A DNA stretch of 64,000 bases from Cryptomeria japonica. Lineage: Eukaryota; Streptophyta; Pinopsida; Cupressales; Cupressaceae. This document shows positions 11,902 through 24,085 of the stretch, one piece after another. The DNA is taken from positions 226,892,915-226,956,914 of the forward strand of contig NC_081410.1 of the NCBI RefSeq assembly GCF_030272615.1, in the 5' to 3' direction. The position numbers were made by a program, and so were the translations under genes. Position 1 is the stretch's first letter; every line of letters starts with the position of its first letter. The notes beneath the pieces are model-generated. The model was not told where the DNA came from and did not search any database. It was given only the letters and a program-made list of their open reading frames with translations.

Positions 11902-14018
11902 CTAGCCCTTGGCTTCCTCTGCAGCCTCATCATACGGTTTATCTGTAGCTCTGCATCCCATTAATGGCCACATAAGAATAGGCGGTTGAAATATCAAAGG
12001 TAGCCAATTATTACCTTTTGTCCTGCCCAAGTGGATATACTTGGAATCTCTTTGTGTGGCTACATGATAATTGTCCAATGAATGGGGTTCACCCTGCTTT
12101 AGGTTCTCTGGAAAACTATTCCAACGTTGAGCCAGACATTCTACTGCAACTTGATTCTCAGTTCCAACCAAATTTTCATATTCCTGAAATGCTTCCTCTC
12201 TCAATGGTAAAACTTGGCCTCTGACATCAAGTCTAGTCAACACTTTTGCCAGTCATAGTACATATGCCATGGATTTTAGCCTCAACTCTGAGTGGCAGTG
12301 GAAAATCAAACTCCAAGTTCTTGTATGTTCTAGATTGTACTCCCAGACTAATTTCATTATGTATCTAGGACATCAATGCTTTTAACTGAATATCACCAAA
12401 TGCAGCAAGGGATTCCATTCATTGTTAGAAGAGACAACATAATTATGTAGATAAAACTCACATAGAAAATTCTTAATGGTTGTAGGAGAGCTTTGGTAAA
12501 CACTATAAAACTCTTGCAAAGTCTTCAAAGAAGGGCTAAGGTCCCTAACAATGCGGTTAAGTTTAAAACATAGATATTGTTCCTTCAAATATAAAGCATA
12601 AACTCTCAGTGGGGCCCTACACTACATTAACTCGGGAACCATGTTTGCTACAGTATCTACTTTGGTTTGCAACTCAACAATTTGGTTGTCCCTCTTTTCA
12701 ATTTCTTTTTGTTTCTTGTCAATTATCCCCTGTAGCCTAGCCTTTTCTATTTCCCACTATCTATAAAATGTGAGTGCAACGGATAAGCTAGTGAGACATG
12801 AAGGGAGCTTGTGAGTAGTTACCTATGGGATCAAGATCTTATCACCTAGTTCTTCAAACTACTCCGCTATTTGAGCTAAATTTGAAAATCGTTCGGCTTC
12901 ATGTCTTTCCTGGGGCTTACCCTCTTTTTGACTTCTATGCCCTAATTTTGATGTTTCCACAAAAATAACCTCACTCACATCTCTTGTTGTTTGAGTTCTT
13001 TTCTTAACTCGATGACTCCTTCTCAATGGCATTTCCTGAGTGGTTGTAGGAGATTCTACTACAGGAAAATTCTCTTTTGTTTTTTGCTTTTTAGTTGCAG
13101 GAGGAACCTGTGCTTCTTGAGGTCGTTCCACGATCTCCTCCCATGCATCGTCTTTTTCTTTTTATTTACCTTTCCTTCTAGAAAATACAGTCCCACTTTG
13201 ATTTTGAATGGAGGGATTCTCAACACTTGGCTCAACTACTATTCCTTCCGCACCAGGCAAAGCTTCTTCGAAAATAGGAGGTGCAGCTGCTGCAAAAACC
13301 CTAGGAGACGAGGGTTCTTCGATATTTTCCTCTTGAATTGCAATTTCTTCTGCGACGGGAACATTTTCTTCCCCAAATTGCCTGATATCCTTGAACTCTC
13401 CCCATGACATATGTGAGACATCTCTAAGAGATTGTTCTACCAATAATTTGATTAATCCATGATAACTAACAGAATGGGTACTACCCCTTTGTATCTCCTT
13501 TGCACTAATAGATATAAGATGATACAAGACATTTGGAATATTCATCCTTCAGCCATGCCTTAGATGATTCAATAATTTAAAATGAACAGAATGTAGATTG
13601 GATTACCTACCATCACATGTTATATATTTCATTACATGAAATGCAACCTATGGCCATTCTCTTGGAAGAGACATTTCTTTAGTTCCTTGCTTGTCCACGC
13701 TCAGAGGTCTATCAGCTAGGTGAGTAAACTATGCCCTTGCACTTCTTGCATCTTTTGCCTTAGGAAATAGTTCTCCATCCTGCGGCAACTCGATGACTTC
13801 GGCTATTCATTTCTCTATGGCAATGACTCGTAATCCTTTGACAAAAGCCTCCCCTTCATTGAATGTGCATATAAATTCCTACGAATCTCCTCATTGAAAT
13901 CTGTCAATTTTAAAATATAATCGATCCACCCATAGGTTCGGAAATAGTGTTCACATTGGTTGTCCTATAGCAAGGCATCATGAACCACATGCTCATGATG
14001 GATAGGGGCACCTCCCAT
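11902..14018 (-). pseudogene. Decayed ORF of unknown function in the reverse-oriented element
   Basis: Read on the minus strand from an ATG at 14018, a roughly 700-codon frame starts MGGAPIHHEHVVHDALL. It continues with HYFRTYGWIDYILKLTDF, LADRPLSVDKQG, MNIPNVLYHLISISAKEIQR and MSWGEFKDIRQFGEE. A proline- and acid-rich stretch, a basic segment (RSHRVKKRTQ) and the terminal piece ending at 11902 follow. Several stops interrupt it, some likely from CAA, CAG or TGG codons. It resembles the extra 'plant transposon protein' ORFs carried by some plant Ty3/gypsy and non-autonomous elements, but I cannot name a domain securely. No RT, protease or integrase motif is present. Confidence 0.6.
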
Positions 14019-16195
14019 GGCTAACTTGATATTTAAAAACAATCACCACAACAAAATGAAAGACAAAAATATCCTGTGAGATTTGAAAATTCATGCCCCG
14101 CAACCTTTTATTTATTTTTCAATACCCTTCATCAACTATGGCGGCAAGGAAGGTATACTTACTCATACTACAGGTTTTCACATTCAAAAATGATGTCAAG
14201 AAAATTAAAACACATTATGGACAATGACACATAATTACGCAGCCGTAAATAAAACCATTAAAATACCCCCCCAGCTTAAGAGGACACATGTCCACACATG
14301 TGAAAAAGGACAGAGGGAAGGGAATGCAGATTATGCCAATAAGAACAATAACTAGATTTAAAGTCTTAACTCAAACATTGGTCATCCATTTTGAGTAGCT
14401 ATCATTTCTGTAGTACCCCTTCCTCGATCAAACTTTTCAGACTCATGTTTGACTTTAGTTGACTTTTTCAGTGGATACATTATATTGTGATATTTTACTT
14501 AGACTTTATGCGATGTTGTGATATGCTTTATTTTGAGTTGTAGTATATGTTGTCCATGCAATATTTCCTTATTGATGTTTAAATGGGATTGTATTGGATT
14601 ATTGACATGGACTGACATATTCATTTTATACATATGATCTATTATATACATGTTTCATGTTTGTAAGTGTATGGGGTGCAAGGAGATGATTTTCCTTCAC
14701 TCACTTCGGTGAGACAGGAAACGTCACGATTCTCCTTCACTGGTGTGTTTTTTGTGGTTGTATATATATGCACATGTGGTTTGTTTATGCAAGGAATTGC
14801 AAGTACAAGTACCGTGAAGGTATGGGGTATCATCTCCACCTGGCTTCACAGGTCTGAGCGTACCTGAGTGTACCTTGCTGATTCGATGGAAGTGGAGGAA
14901 ATAGTCCTTAGACCTATGTTTTACCCTAGTCGTGCTCAAAGTGAGCGTCTCAGTCGTTCGTCAATTTCCCTTTGTTTGGTATGTGAGTCGTGTGTTTATT
15001 TGAGTTATTTTAGTTGCGTATTATGCATTTGGTAAAATTAATTATTAAATCTTAAAGTATTTAATCAGATTAAATGTGCTTTGATGCATTGGTAAATAAA
15101 AGAGATTAAATTAAATAGTACCCCTTTTTGTGATTAGTCATTAAATCGATTTGTTTAATTTATTAACTTAGCAAGTGGGATTAAATGATCATTTCCAAAT
15201 TGTAAATTAAATGTTTTTTGCATTGGAAAAAGTTTATTTGAAAGTAAGAATAAATAGATAAAATATTTTCTTCCTCATTGACTTTTAAAAATGTCAATTG
15301 GAGTTTTTAAAAAAATGAAAGAAAATCAATTTTGGAGAGAAAAGTTTTTTGTATTTTAACTTTATGAAAAGGATTTCATTGGTCAAAAATAATTTCAACC
15401 TAAAATAAGTTTAGGTTAAAAAAATTTCTTTATAAAACCATATTCTTTCACGAGAATGGGAGAGGGGAAGTTTTGGAAGGAAAATTTGTGCATCATTGTT
15501 GACGGAATTTGTCCAGTTGCAGGTGGAGCTCTTCTTTCAAACACATCCAGGATAGCTATTCAAGGTTGGAATTTGGTTTTATACCTTTGTTTTTAGAATT
15601 TGTTTGATTTAAAAAAAATTCGCTGTGTGTGGGTGTTTTCTTTCTCTGTTTGAAAACTCTTCAATTTTTTTGGTTAAAAAGGTAAGGAATGTTTAAAATT
15701 GGGCATTGAATCCTTTTGTGTTTGGTTTCAAATCAATTTCTTGTTTGAGGGAAAAACAATTGGTTTTAGATTAGTTTTGTCAATCTTTCTTGTGTGTTGA
15801 AAACCAGAAAAAATCATTTTTTAAATCTTTCTATTTGGAGTTAAATGTAAAAAAATTAGTTTACTTATTATAGTTTTTATTTGGGGAAAATTTATTATCT
15901 GTTTATATTTACCCCTGTAAGATGTTATGCTGCCCAAATTTATCTAGATTTGGTTGCCTGGGAGTGGAAATGGTTTTTAAAATTTATCCTTCCTCTGTTT
16001 AATTTGTCTTAGAAAAATTTTCTGAGTTTACTATATATTGGGGGTTTGATTTTAAAACTTTGTTAAAAATTTATATATATTAAGTTTACTGTTTTCTTGG
16101 ACTCGGAAAATATCTGAGAATACTTTCCTGGGTGTCTGTTATTGCTGGGAATGTTGTTTAATTTTGTTTAAAAAATTTAATTTTAAAGAAAAAAA

Positions 16196-16515
16196 AATTA
16201 GCGTGGTGTGTGGGGGAGCCATGGGCTCGACCCCACGATACCACGGCGGGGAAGCGCTATGCAACACTTACCCCACTATATGTGGGAGCGTTGTTGCACA
16301 ACGCAATCCCCACATACATTGGGGAGCATTGTTTGCACAATGCTATCCCCACTGTATGTGGGAGCGTTGTTGCACAATGTTGTCCCCACATACAGTGGGG
16401 AGTGATCTTTGCACAATGTTGTCCCCATTGTATGTGGGGAGCATTGTTTGCACAAGGCTATCCCCACTGTATGTGGGGAGCATTGTGCAAGCAGCGCCTC
16501 TCCCATACGTGGGGT
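16196..16515 (+). repeat. Palindromic minisatellite within the solo LTR
   Basis: There are about six 37-39-bp units, each with two inverted-repeat cores: CCCCACTGTATGTGGGG-type and GCATTGTTTGCACAATGC-type. The first core occurs in both orientations (CACTGTATG and CACATACAGTG) in different units. GC content is far above the flanks. The array lies 50 bp before an AT dinucleotide tract, the same place as the GCTACC/GGTAGC array in the related LTRs. Overlapping ORFs here are by-products of the repeat. Confidence 0.9.
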
Positions 16516-16564
16516 ATTTTAAAAAGTTTCCATTTTTATTTTTTATTTTATTTTGAAGTTTTAA

Positions 16565-16589
16565 ATATATATATATATATATATATATA
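16565..16589. repeat. AT dinucleotide microsatellite
   Basis: A run of alternating A and T about 25 bp long follows the palindromic array, with a counterpart at the same LTR position in the related element. Confidence 0.9.
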
Positions 16590-19266
16590 GTTTTGTTTAT
16601 TTCATAATGAAATTAGTTAAATATATTTGAATTGAGAAAAAAAATAGATATTTTATTTTTTTTAAAAAGGAAATGATATTTATTTGAGAAAAATATCAAT
16701 ATTAGTTTAATTAATATTTAGATTAATTTATATTTTTATATGTATAGCATATATGTATAATTATGTAAATGAGATTTTGGTTTTTAATTTGTAATGAGAT
16801 GGTGAATTTATTTATATGATGTAATTTGAATTATAGGAGAAATAGAGAACCTTGGTCGACATGTATTTTTTAACGAAATAGAACATTATTGTCGCTTTAA
16901 GATAAGTGAAGTTGTGTGAGTTTAATTATTGTATTCACATTTATTTTCAAAACTGCAAGTCTTTGTCCAGTTTATTAAATGTGGTCATATGGTGGTTTTC
17001 ATGGTTGTGCATTTCTCATGTCAATGATTTGTCAATTAGTTAATCTTATGGGAGGGTTGATTTTGGCCAAGTGGTTTTCTACTCTATTGAACTTTGTATA
17101 CTCTTTCATGTGTATACATTGATTTTGGGACTTCATGTGATTTTTAGTTAAGTGTCATGTGGGAGAGTGGCTTTCGATTGGGGGTCACAAGCAAAGTGGT
17201 TGCAGGGTAACCCATCAAAAGTTTTCTTAAGTAAGTGATAACTTAATAATATCTAGGGGGCTTGGTAGATGAAACACTAAATAAAATAATTATGCCTCGT
17301 TCATGGTTGAGTGCTAGTACAAACTCAGGATGTGACAAGAAGGCCTGGAATGGTAAACCAACAACCTTGTCCTCATGAAAGGATTGTTTGGGTCCACATG
17401 AGACTTGGATGGGGCCAAAGGTTTGAGAGAGGTTACCAGGATAACCCATGATGGGGGTCGGAACCTATGGAGGCTTGCCAGGATAACCATACCAATGTAT
17501 GTGATGACACTCTTCCCTTATGGTCACTAGTACCTAGTCTTGTTGATTTCCCTTGTTTTGATGTGGAGTCATGTTCTACGAGTATACTGTTTGTGAGTTG
17601 ATCCGATGTTTTGTGAGACCATGTATTCTTTCCTTGTTTGCTAGTGGGTCTTAGTGCTATCTCCTAGCACAAAGGGGTGGTTCTTTTTGAGCCACATGGT
17701 GGGGTGGTAGTGCCACTTTCCATCAGTATCATGTTCGCTTCCTTCTTGTGAGAGTTCTCTCTGTAGATGTTCCAGTTGGATCCCTTTTGTATTCCTTGGA
17801 TTCATTATTGTACCTATTTGAACCTTATGATTTCAGTTGTATCTTTTGTATTATTATGCCTTCTTGGCATGTTGTAAACTGTGTAACTCATTATAAACTC
17901 TTCTATTTAATTCATATGTTATCCTATAATTTAAATGCAATGTATTTGAGATATTATAAGTTGTTAGATTTTGTAATGGTAAATATGGGGTTATTGAATG
18001 AATTATTGTAGTAAACTTGATGTATGTAATCATTAGTATGTAATGAAATCTAATGCCACTATGTAATTTTAAGCATGTCTAATTCAGTTCTTTAATTGAA
18101 TATCATTGCTATGTATTATGGATAGTTAGCATGTATCATAAGTGGATAAGTGAACCGTATGCTTTCAATTTATTTTTAAAGTGATCTTCGTTGAAAACCC
18201 TTTAGGAATATGGTTAAGTCTTTCGCTTGTGTAATTAATCAGTGCAATGTTATAACTTAATGCACCTTAATGATATGTTATGTTTAAAAAAAAATTATTT
18301 CCACTTTTATTCCTATGCTTTAGTGTGATCCTTTAGGGTTTCTTGGTGGGGCATTACAATTTCCATGACTGAGGTTCATTTACTTGTCAACCTAGGGACG
18401 TATTACTTGAAATTGGTTTGCATTGTATATGCACTAAGTTTCTATGATAGTCATTTTGCACTACTGCAGCAACTAAGTCTATCTGAAATAAACAAGCAAA
18501 AATATGACAATTGAATGGCTACAAAAAATCTTAAAATAAACAGAGGATTCTAACTAAATAATTGTTAACTAAGTTTAGAGCTGACAAATGGGAATTACTC
18601 TGTCTTCTTTGGCTACAAGAACAGTCACAGGATCTGGTTCCAATGGCTGCAGGAACAGTCAGTTGCTAGAACATCTACTACAACAAAAAGGAAACTTAAT
18701 CTAACAATCACATGGGAATACTCACCAAGTGGGCCCCCTTGGATGAGTGTATCCAGACTTCAAATGATTCTATATACTCAGAATAAGATATCTTTTATTC
18801 ATTAATTTGAAAAGTCGATACAATACATGAGATAAGAGAAATGCTTCTAATTTTGGAAAACATTGTCTATCCTTCGCGAAGAGGTGCAGGTCTTTATTTA
18901 TAAGAAAGTTATAACAAACTTTCAACTACCTAGATCATGCCCATGAAATTAGGTGAAAACATTTATTACAACAAGGAGAAGAAGTTTATCCACAGAGAAT
19001 GTGGGACTTTAATAAACCGCAACCAAGAATATAGCATGACAGTGGTTACTAGATTGATGCTTGTTGGAGGCAACCATAAATGAGTCTGGTATCGCCTCGC
19101 TATTCCTTTGCTGATTCACTCAGACACCATCTTCTCCACTTGTTTTAAATGCTCAATTGCCCTGAAATATCTCAAATTGTTTGCATGGTGTGACTCTCCA
19201 TCTGGCTTAAAACAACCATGTTTGCAACAACTTATTTACTCATGCATTAAAGGTTAGAATATACAA

Positions 19267-19380
<114 letters not shown>

Positions 19381-19619
19381 ATTTTCATTAATCAAAACAT
19401 TTATACATCCACGCATGATATTACCATAATAATCCGCATAACTATAGGAATATTAAGTCAAAATAATACAGGGTTCAATGGGTTTGGCTATCATTCAGAA
19501 TGCACATAATCAAAACTATGATACATCACATGACTTAAACATTGTCCCAACATGCAATTTAAAACATAGGAAAAAATTATCAGTCATAGAAACAAAAGAG
19601 CTATTATTTTAGCTCATCA

Positions 19620-19667
19620 CTTAATGAGCCAACCAACAATATCCATCTGAAGAAATTATACACTTGA
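19620..19667 (+). pseudogene. C-terminal tail of the Tat-like pol, separated by insertion
   Basis: The first codons after the reverse-oriented element read LNEPTNNIHLKKLYT and a stop. This is the usual ending of this type of polyprotein (a 'NNLHLRKYY'-like end). It continues the frame broken at 10518 and supports the insertion breakpoints. Confidence 0.75.
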
Positions 19668-22370
19668 GTCATCCAATGCACTGATCAAACAAAAAAGAAA
19701 AAAAATTTAAAAAGTATGAAAAATCGTCACTAGGGTGAAAACCTGGCAAACAGGCGCCCTATGACACAAAAAAATAAAAAAAATAAAAAAAATTGAGAAA
19801 AATACAAAAAAAATTGAAAACAATCAAAAAGTGCAATAAAAACAAGTGGTGAAAACCTAGAAATAGACGCTATTTGTGAGAGAGAAGCTCCTCTATCTAT
19901 TGGTACTCGCATCATATATTTGGCTCCATCTAATCTAAACCAATAGCCACTACAGAACACTTATAAACACAACATTCTCCCAGACATACTTAGTGTAGTC
20001 ACTATCCCTGATTATCTGAATCATATCCCACCATGGCTTGGTGATCAGTGTACATATCCATATCAAAGTAGTATCAGCATCAAGAGGTAAAATCCTGACC
20101 TCGCTAAGGGAATTTTGCCTTGAGGGTTTTAGACATCAGACCAAACACATAGCATAACAACAAAGATCAAGACAACCCACAATGACAATGACAATGCAAG
20201 AAGGCTAGACATCATGGAATTGAATTGACTAGAACTGAACAAAAGATCTATTGCAAGATGTTTTACTTGACAAGAATACATTTCCAATAGCATGCATGCT
20301 TACTTATGGTTGTTGATTTTTCCTTATCATATCTCCTAAGTGACTCAAGGATGTCTCAAAAACTAGAGAAGCAAGGAAGGAATGTGATGTTTTCTTTGTC
20401 TACTGTTTGGGAGTGAAGCCTTCTACTATGCACATTTGTCTTACGACATGATTAGGCAACATATCATTCAAGACATTTTGGATTTATATGGGACCAAGGT
20501 TAACTCTTGTCTATTTTATGCAAGAAACACTCAGGTCATCTTGGTTCAATTATACCTCGATGCTTGTGTCATTTTGCAATATCAAAATCCATGTAAGTTA
20601 TACTCAGGTCGTTATGGTTCAATTATACCATAACACTTGTATCAAATTTCAATAAATCAAGGCTCGATGATGAAAAAATAGAGAAGCACTGACAATTTGA
20701 TAAAAAATGAATGGCAACACTCAGGAACGAGAATGCATTAGTATTAGTTCATTATCATTATCATATTAATCTTGCATTAAGTTGCATATCATTTTTGTTT
20801 TCCATTAGTGTCATCTTTAAGTTTCAACTAGGTTGCATATCATTCTCATTTAAAATCCTGCATTAGGTTGCATCTCATTTTTTGCATCATTCCATTGTCA
20901 TTCTCATCATTAGATTGCATATCATCTTTAATCTTGCATTAGGTTGCATATCATCATCATGTTAATATTGCATTTAGGTGCATTCACATTGTCATTTTCC
21001 ACTTCCATTCAATTGCATTATCATTTTCATATCACATTATAGTTACATTTTCCTACCATATCATAATCATTTCCATATCATTGTAAGTACGTTACATCTC
21101 ATATCATACATCTCATTTTCAAGATACATCTCATATCATGCATATCATTATCCATCTCATTTTCATGATACAATTCACATTTCTCATCATTATAGCATTT
21201 TTCATATCATATTAAAACATGTGACATTCTAGATCACATTATCCAAGGCACACAAAAGCACAAAAACATGTTAGAAACATCTGCAATCATCAAATCCAAC
21301 CATCATCTGCATATCACCTTCTAAACATATAGTATCATTACAATCATCATATAAGCATGTAAATCATAAAAATCAAACACACACATATCACATCATCTAC
21401 AAAAGTCATCAATAGCATATCATATAGCTCATCGACATCAAAATAGCTACATCCATATCATATCATCATGCACATGTGTGATCACATGCTCATCCAAAGG
21501 AAAATCAATGATACAAGTCAGAACCAATCGCCAGTCAAAACAAATAAATGTCCAAAGTCCCTGGATATCATATTAATAACAAATTCTATGAATCAAGCAA
21601 CATCAAAGCAAATAAATCAATCCAAGTTCCATATCAAAATTCAATCAAGCCAAGTTCCATAACTAAAATCAATCAACCAGAGTCCCATATCGAAATCAAG
21701 CAACATATCAAATTTCAGTATCATAACACAATCAATCAACAATTGACCCATATCAACAATTGACCCATATCGACAATCAAGACCCATATCGACAATCAGG
21801 ACCCATATTGACCTTTGACCCATATTGAATCAATACCCATATCGACCTTTGACCCATATCGATACGTTTGACTCATATCAACAATCAAGTTTGACCCATA
21901 TCAACATATTGACCCATATCGACAATCAGTTTGACCCATATCGACCTTTGAAACATATCAACACTTGACCCTTATCGATGACCAAGATTCATACCAACAT
22001 GACCTTAGTGGACGTGTGGGGCATGTACGCACTATGCCCACATTAGTCTTCCTCATTTCTTCAATATTCTTTTTAAAATTTATCGGTAGATAAATATCAA
22101 AAAATTTAAAAATTCAAAAAAAATTAAATCGTCCAAACTTTTGAAAATCGTCCTGCATCGTGCCATTGCCTCGAAAATCATAATTTTTCTTAATTTATCT
22201 CCTTAAGGGACATATCGACATCAATTTCATATTAGTCTCATATCGACACTAGCTTCATATCAACATTTCATATCAAATCAATTCTTCATATCTAGGGCAT
22301 CATATCAGAAAATTTTGACGGCATATCGAACATTTTTTTTGAATTAACATGTGGTCACACATCACTTCAA
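19668..22370 (+). other. 3' non-coding region of the Tat-like element
   Basis: No gene is supported here. A poly-A-rich stretch (19685-19830) contains two copies of a 'ggtgaaaacctgg/agaaa' phrase. At about 20520-20640 a ~50-bp phrase (actcaggtc..tggttcaattatacc) is duplicated. From about 20740 to 21480 the sequence is dominated by catatcat/cattatcat low-complexity repeats. The tract at 21740-21985 is listed separately. Confidence 0.6.
21740..21985 (+). repeat. Irregular tandem repeat of a GACCCATATCGA motif
   Basis: The phrase (TT)GACCCATATCGACAATCA recurs about a dozen times at irregular spacing of roughly 13-22 bp, with ATATTGA and ATATCAA variants. Further 'catatcgaca' copies continue to about 22320. 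It lies in the 3' non-coding part, a few hundred bases upstream of the polypurine tract. Confidence 0.85.
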
Positions 22371-22382
22371 AGAGGGGGAAAA
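22371..22382 (+). other. Polypurine tract of the Tat-like element
   Basis: AGAGGGGGAAAA directly precedes the TG of the 3' LTR, which is where plus-strand synthesis starts in LTR elements. Confidence 0.9.
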
Positions 22383-23736
22383 TGTAGACACCTAAAACTG
22401 ACACAACTAATTAAATGGATTTTATTCATTTAATCATAATTAAATCGCATGTTAATTAAATTAAGATTTAATTAATATCCATATTCTTCTAATTGACCTT
22501 TCTAATTAAATTAAAATTTAATTAATATACCCTTCTTCTATCTAAGTCATTTAATTAAATACCCCCCTTCTAGCCATTTTAATTAAATTCACATTTAATT
22601 AAAAATATCAATTTATTCCTTTTCCCATTTTAATTAAATCTACATTTAATTAAAATCCCCTTTGCATCTAAATAAATCAAAATTTATTTGTAAATCCCCC
22701 CACTTGCAAAATCCTACAGATGCAAGTTGCATCCCTTTTGGCTAAATTAAATTATTTTAATTTAACTGAAAATTCTATTTTCCCTCACCCACTTGCAAAA
22801 TCGTACATATCCCACTTGCCTCCTAATCATCCTTCTAGAACCTATATAATCCCTTCATTATCCTAATTAATCCATTTTATTTCTTCCTAGGTTGCTCACA
22901 CATGTGTGAGCACATATCCACCTTCTCCCAAGGTGGGACCACACTTGTGGGACCACATTGACTTTTCATCCCACTCCCCTTTGTGACACTTGGCACAAGG
23001 CTAAGCTTACAAATCTGGGACCACATTGATCCTCACCCTCTCCCCCTTGTGACATTTGTCACAAGGCTAAGCCTTTCAACTTGGGACCACATTCCTCCTT
23101 CAATCTTGACCCTTGATTGATAATCAATCTTGGCCATCCATTCCTAAGCCTTCAACTCTATAAATTAAGCCCTTATCTCTTATCAATCCATCCACTTTTT
23201 ATGCATCCTTATTATATTTGCTTTGCAAGTTATCAAGGAGCTCTCATTGTGCCTCTCTCAACCATTAGGCCATTTTAATTGCATCCTATCTATATTCTAT
23301 CATATGTTAGATTAATCATTTAGATTAATTGCACAACATTTCATAACATTATCATCTTCATCTTAGCTTAATTAGATCACTTACTTCTTCAATTTGGAAA
23401 CACAACTTCATATTTCATGTCATTTTCATATCAATAGTTTGTATCATTTGATCATCTCACTAAGATCTTAGTTGCATTCCATTTAGATCTTAGAATCATA
23501 CATATCTCTCGTTATTTAGGTAGTCATCGTAGGAATCAAATTCTCTTCCAAGCTGAGAGCCACCTTGATTTGAAGGATCCTTGGAGATAGAGGAACGTGA
23601 GACGCGCTTAGAGTTTTTAATTTTGAAACTTAGTTTAGTTTCTATTTTGGGATTTCTAACTCTAACAATGTTTCATGTGTGTTCTTGTTGGTTGTTTTCT
23701 CCTCTTAAAGGTTGATTCCACAATTTGGAGCTCACA
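22383..23736 (+). repeat. 3' LTR of the Tat-like element
   Basis: A 1354-bp LTR starts TGTAGACACCTAAAACTG and ends GGAGCTCACA. It matches 1-1143 from about 22540 on. A short inverted repeat, CACACATGTGTGAGCAC (about 22896-22913), and a TATA-like TATAAAT (about 23159) are shared with the other copy. The right end abuts zinc-knuckle coding sequence, so the element inserted into an older repeat. Confidence 0.93.
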
Positions 23737-23738
23737 AA

Positions 23739-24085
23739 TGTTATGCTTGTAATAAATATGTTCACAAATCTAATCGATGTAGGAATTTAGTTATAGACTA
23801 AAATAGATGTAACCACTTTGAGGGTCAACATTATACATGCAACATTTTTGGACATAAAGCTAACTAGTGTAGGTCAAGACAAGCTCCGATAAATGTTAGA
23901 TGCTATAACTACAATAGATACAAACACGTGGAAAGGCATTGCATAAGGAATGAGGTTAAAGCTCCAAATAAACTAGTAAAGAGAATCAATGTAGAAGACA
24001 TGAAGGCTGAGATGAAGAAGATCTGGAAGAAGAAAGAAATTATGAATGCATCTAGCTCCAATGCGGGTACTTCATCTGGAAACTG
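23739..24085 (+). pseudogene. Zinc-knuckle (CCHC) array of a decayed gag-like gene
   Basis: Directly after the LTR a frame reads CYACNKYVHKSNRC, a CX2CX4HX4C knuckle. A degenerate second Cys/His module with stops follows (CN..GQHYTCNIFGHKAN). A third, CYNYNRYKHVERHC, has one Cys replaced by Tyr. A basic tail and stop come at about 24085. CCHC knuckles bind nucleic acid in gag-type proteins. The N-terminal part is missing because the Tat-like element inserted here. Confidence 0.7.

Larger units (their letters stand above)
14409..18358 (+). mobile_element. Solo LTR of a gypsy family related to the 28730 element
   Basis: A 3950-bp sequence starts TGTAGTACCCCTTCC and ends GGCATTACA, flanked by the exact 5-bp duplication ATTTC (14404-14408 and 18359-18363). 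Its ends, a CTTCACTCACT/GAGACAGG block, a palindromic repeat array, an AT tract and a 'cctttagggttt' tail appear in the same order as in the LTRs at 28730 and 37511, with clear divergence. No internal coding sequence or primer site is present, so it is the product of LTR-LTR recombination. Orientation is plus by comparison with the coding copy. Confidence 0.92.

Noticed and set aside
16260-16510. CRISPR-like array (palindromic repeats at regular spacing)
   Set aside because: The repeats vary, there are no unique spacers, the site lies inside a plant LTR and no cas genes exist.
16164-16590. Overlapping ORFs of 65-130 codons on both strands
   Set aside because: They follow the palindromic minisatellite, whose units lack stops in several frames. 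The predicted peptides are repeats of the same His/Cys/Pro-rich phrase with no domain.
20978-21823. ORFs rich in His/Ile/Ser and a minus-strand ORF with VDMG repeats
   Set aside because: They are translations of catatcat and GACCCATATCGA repeats.
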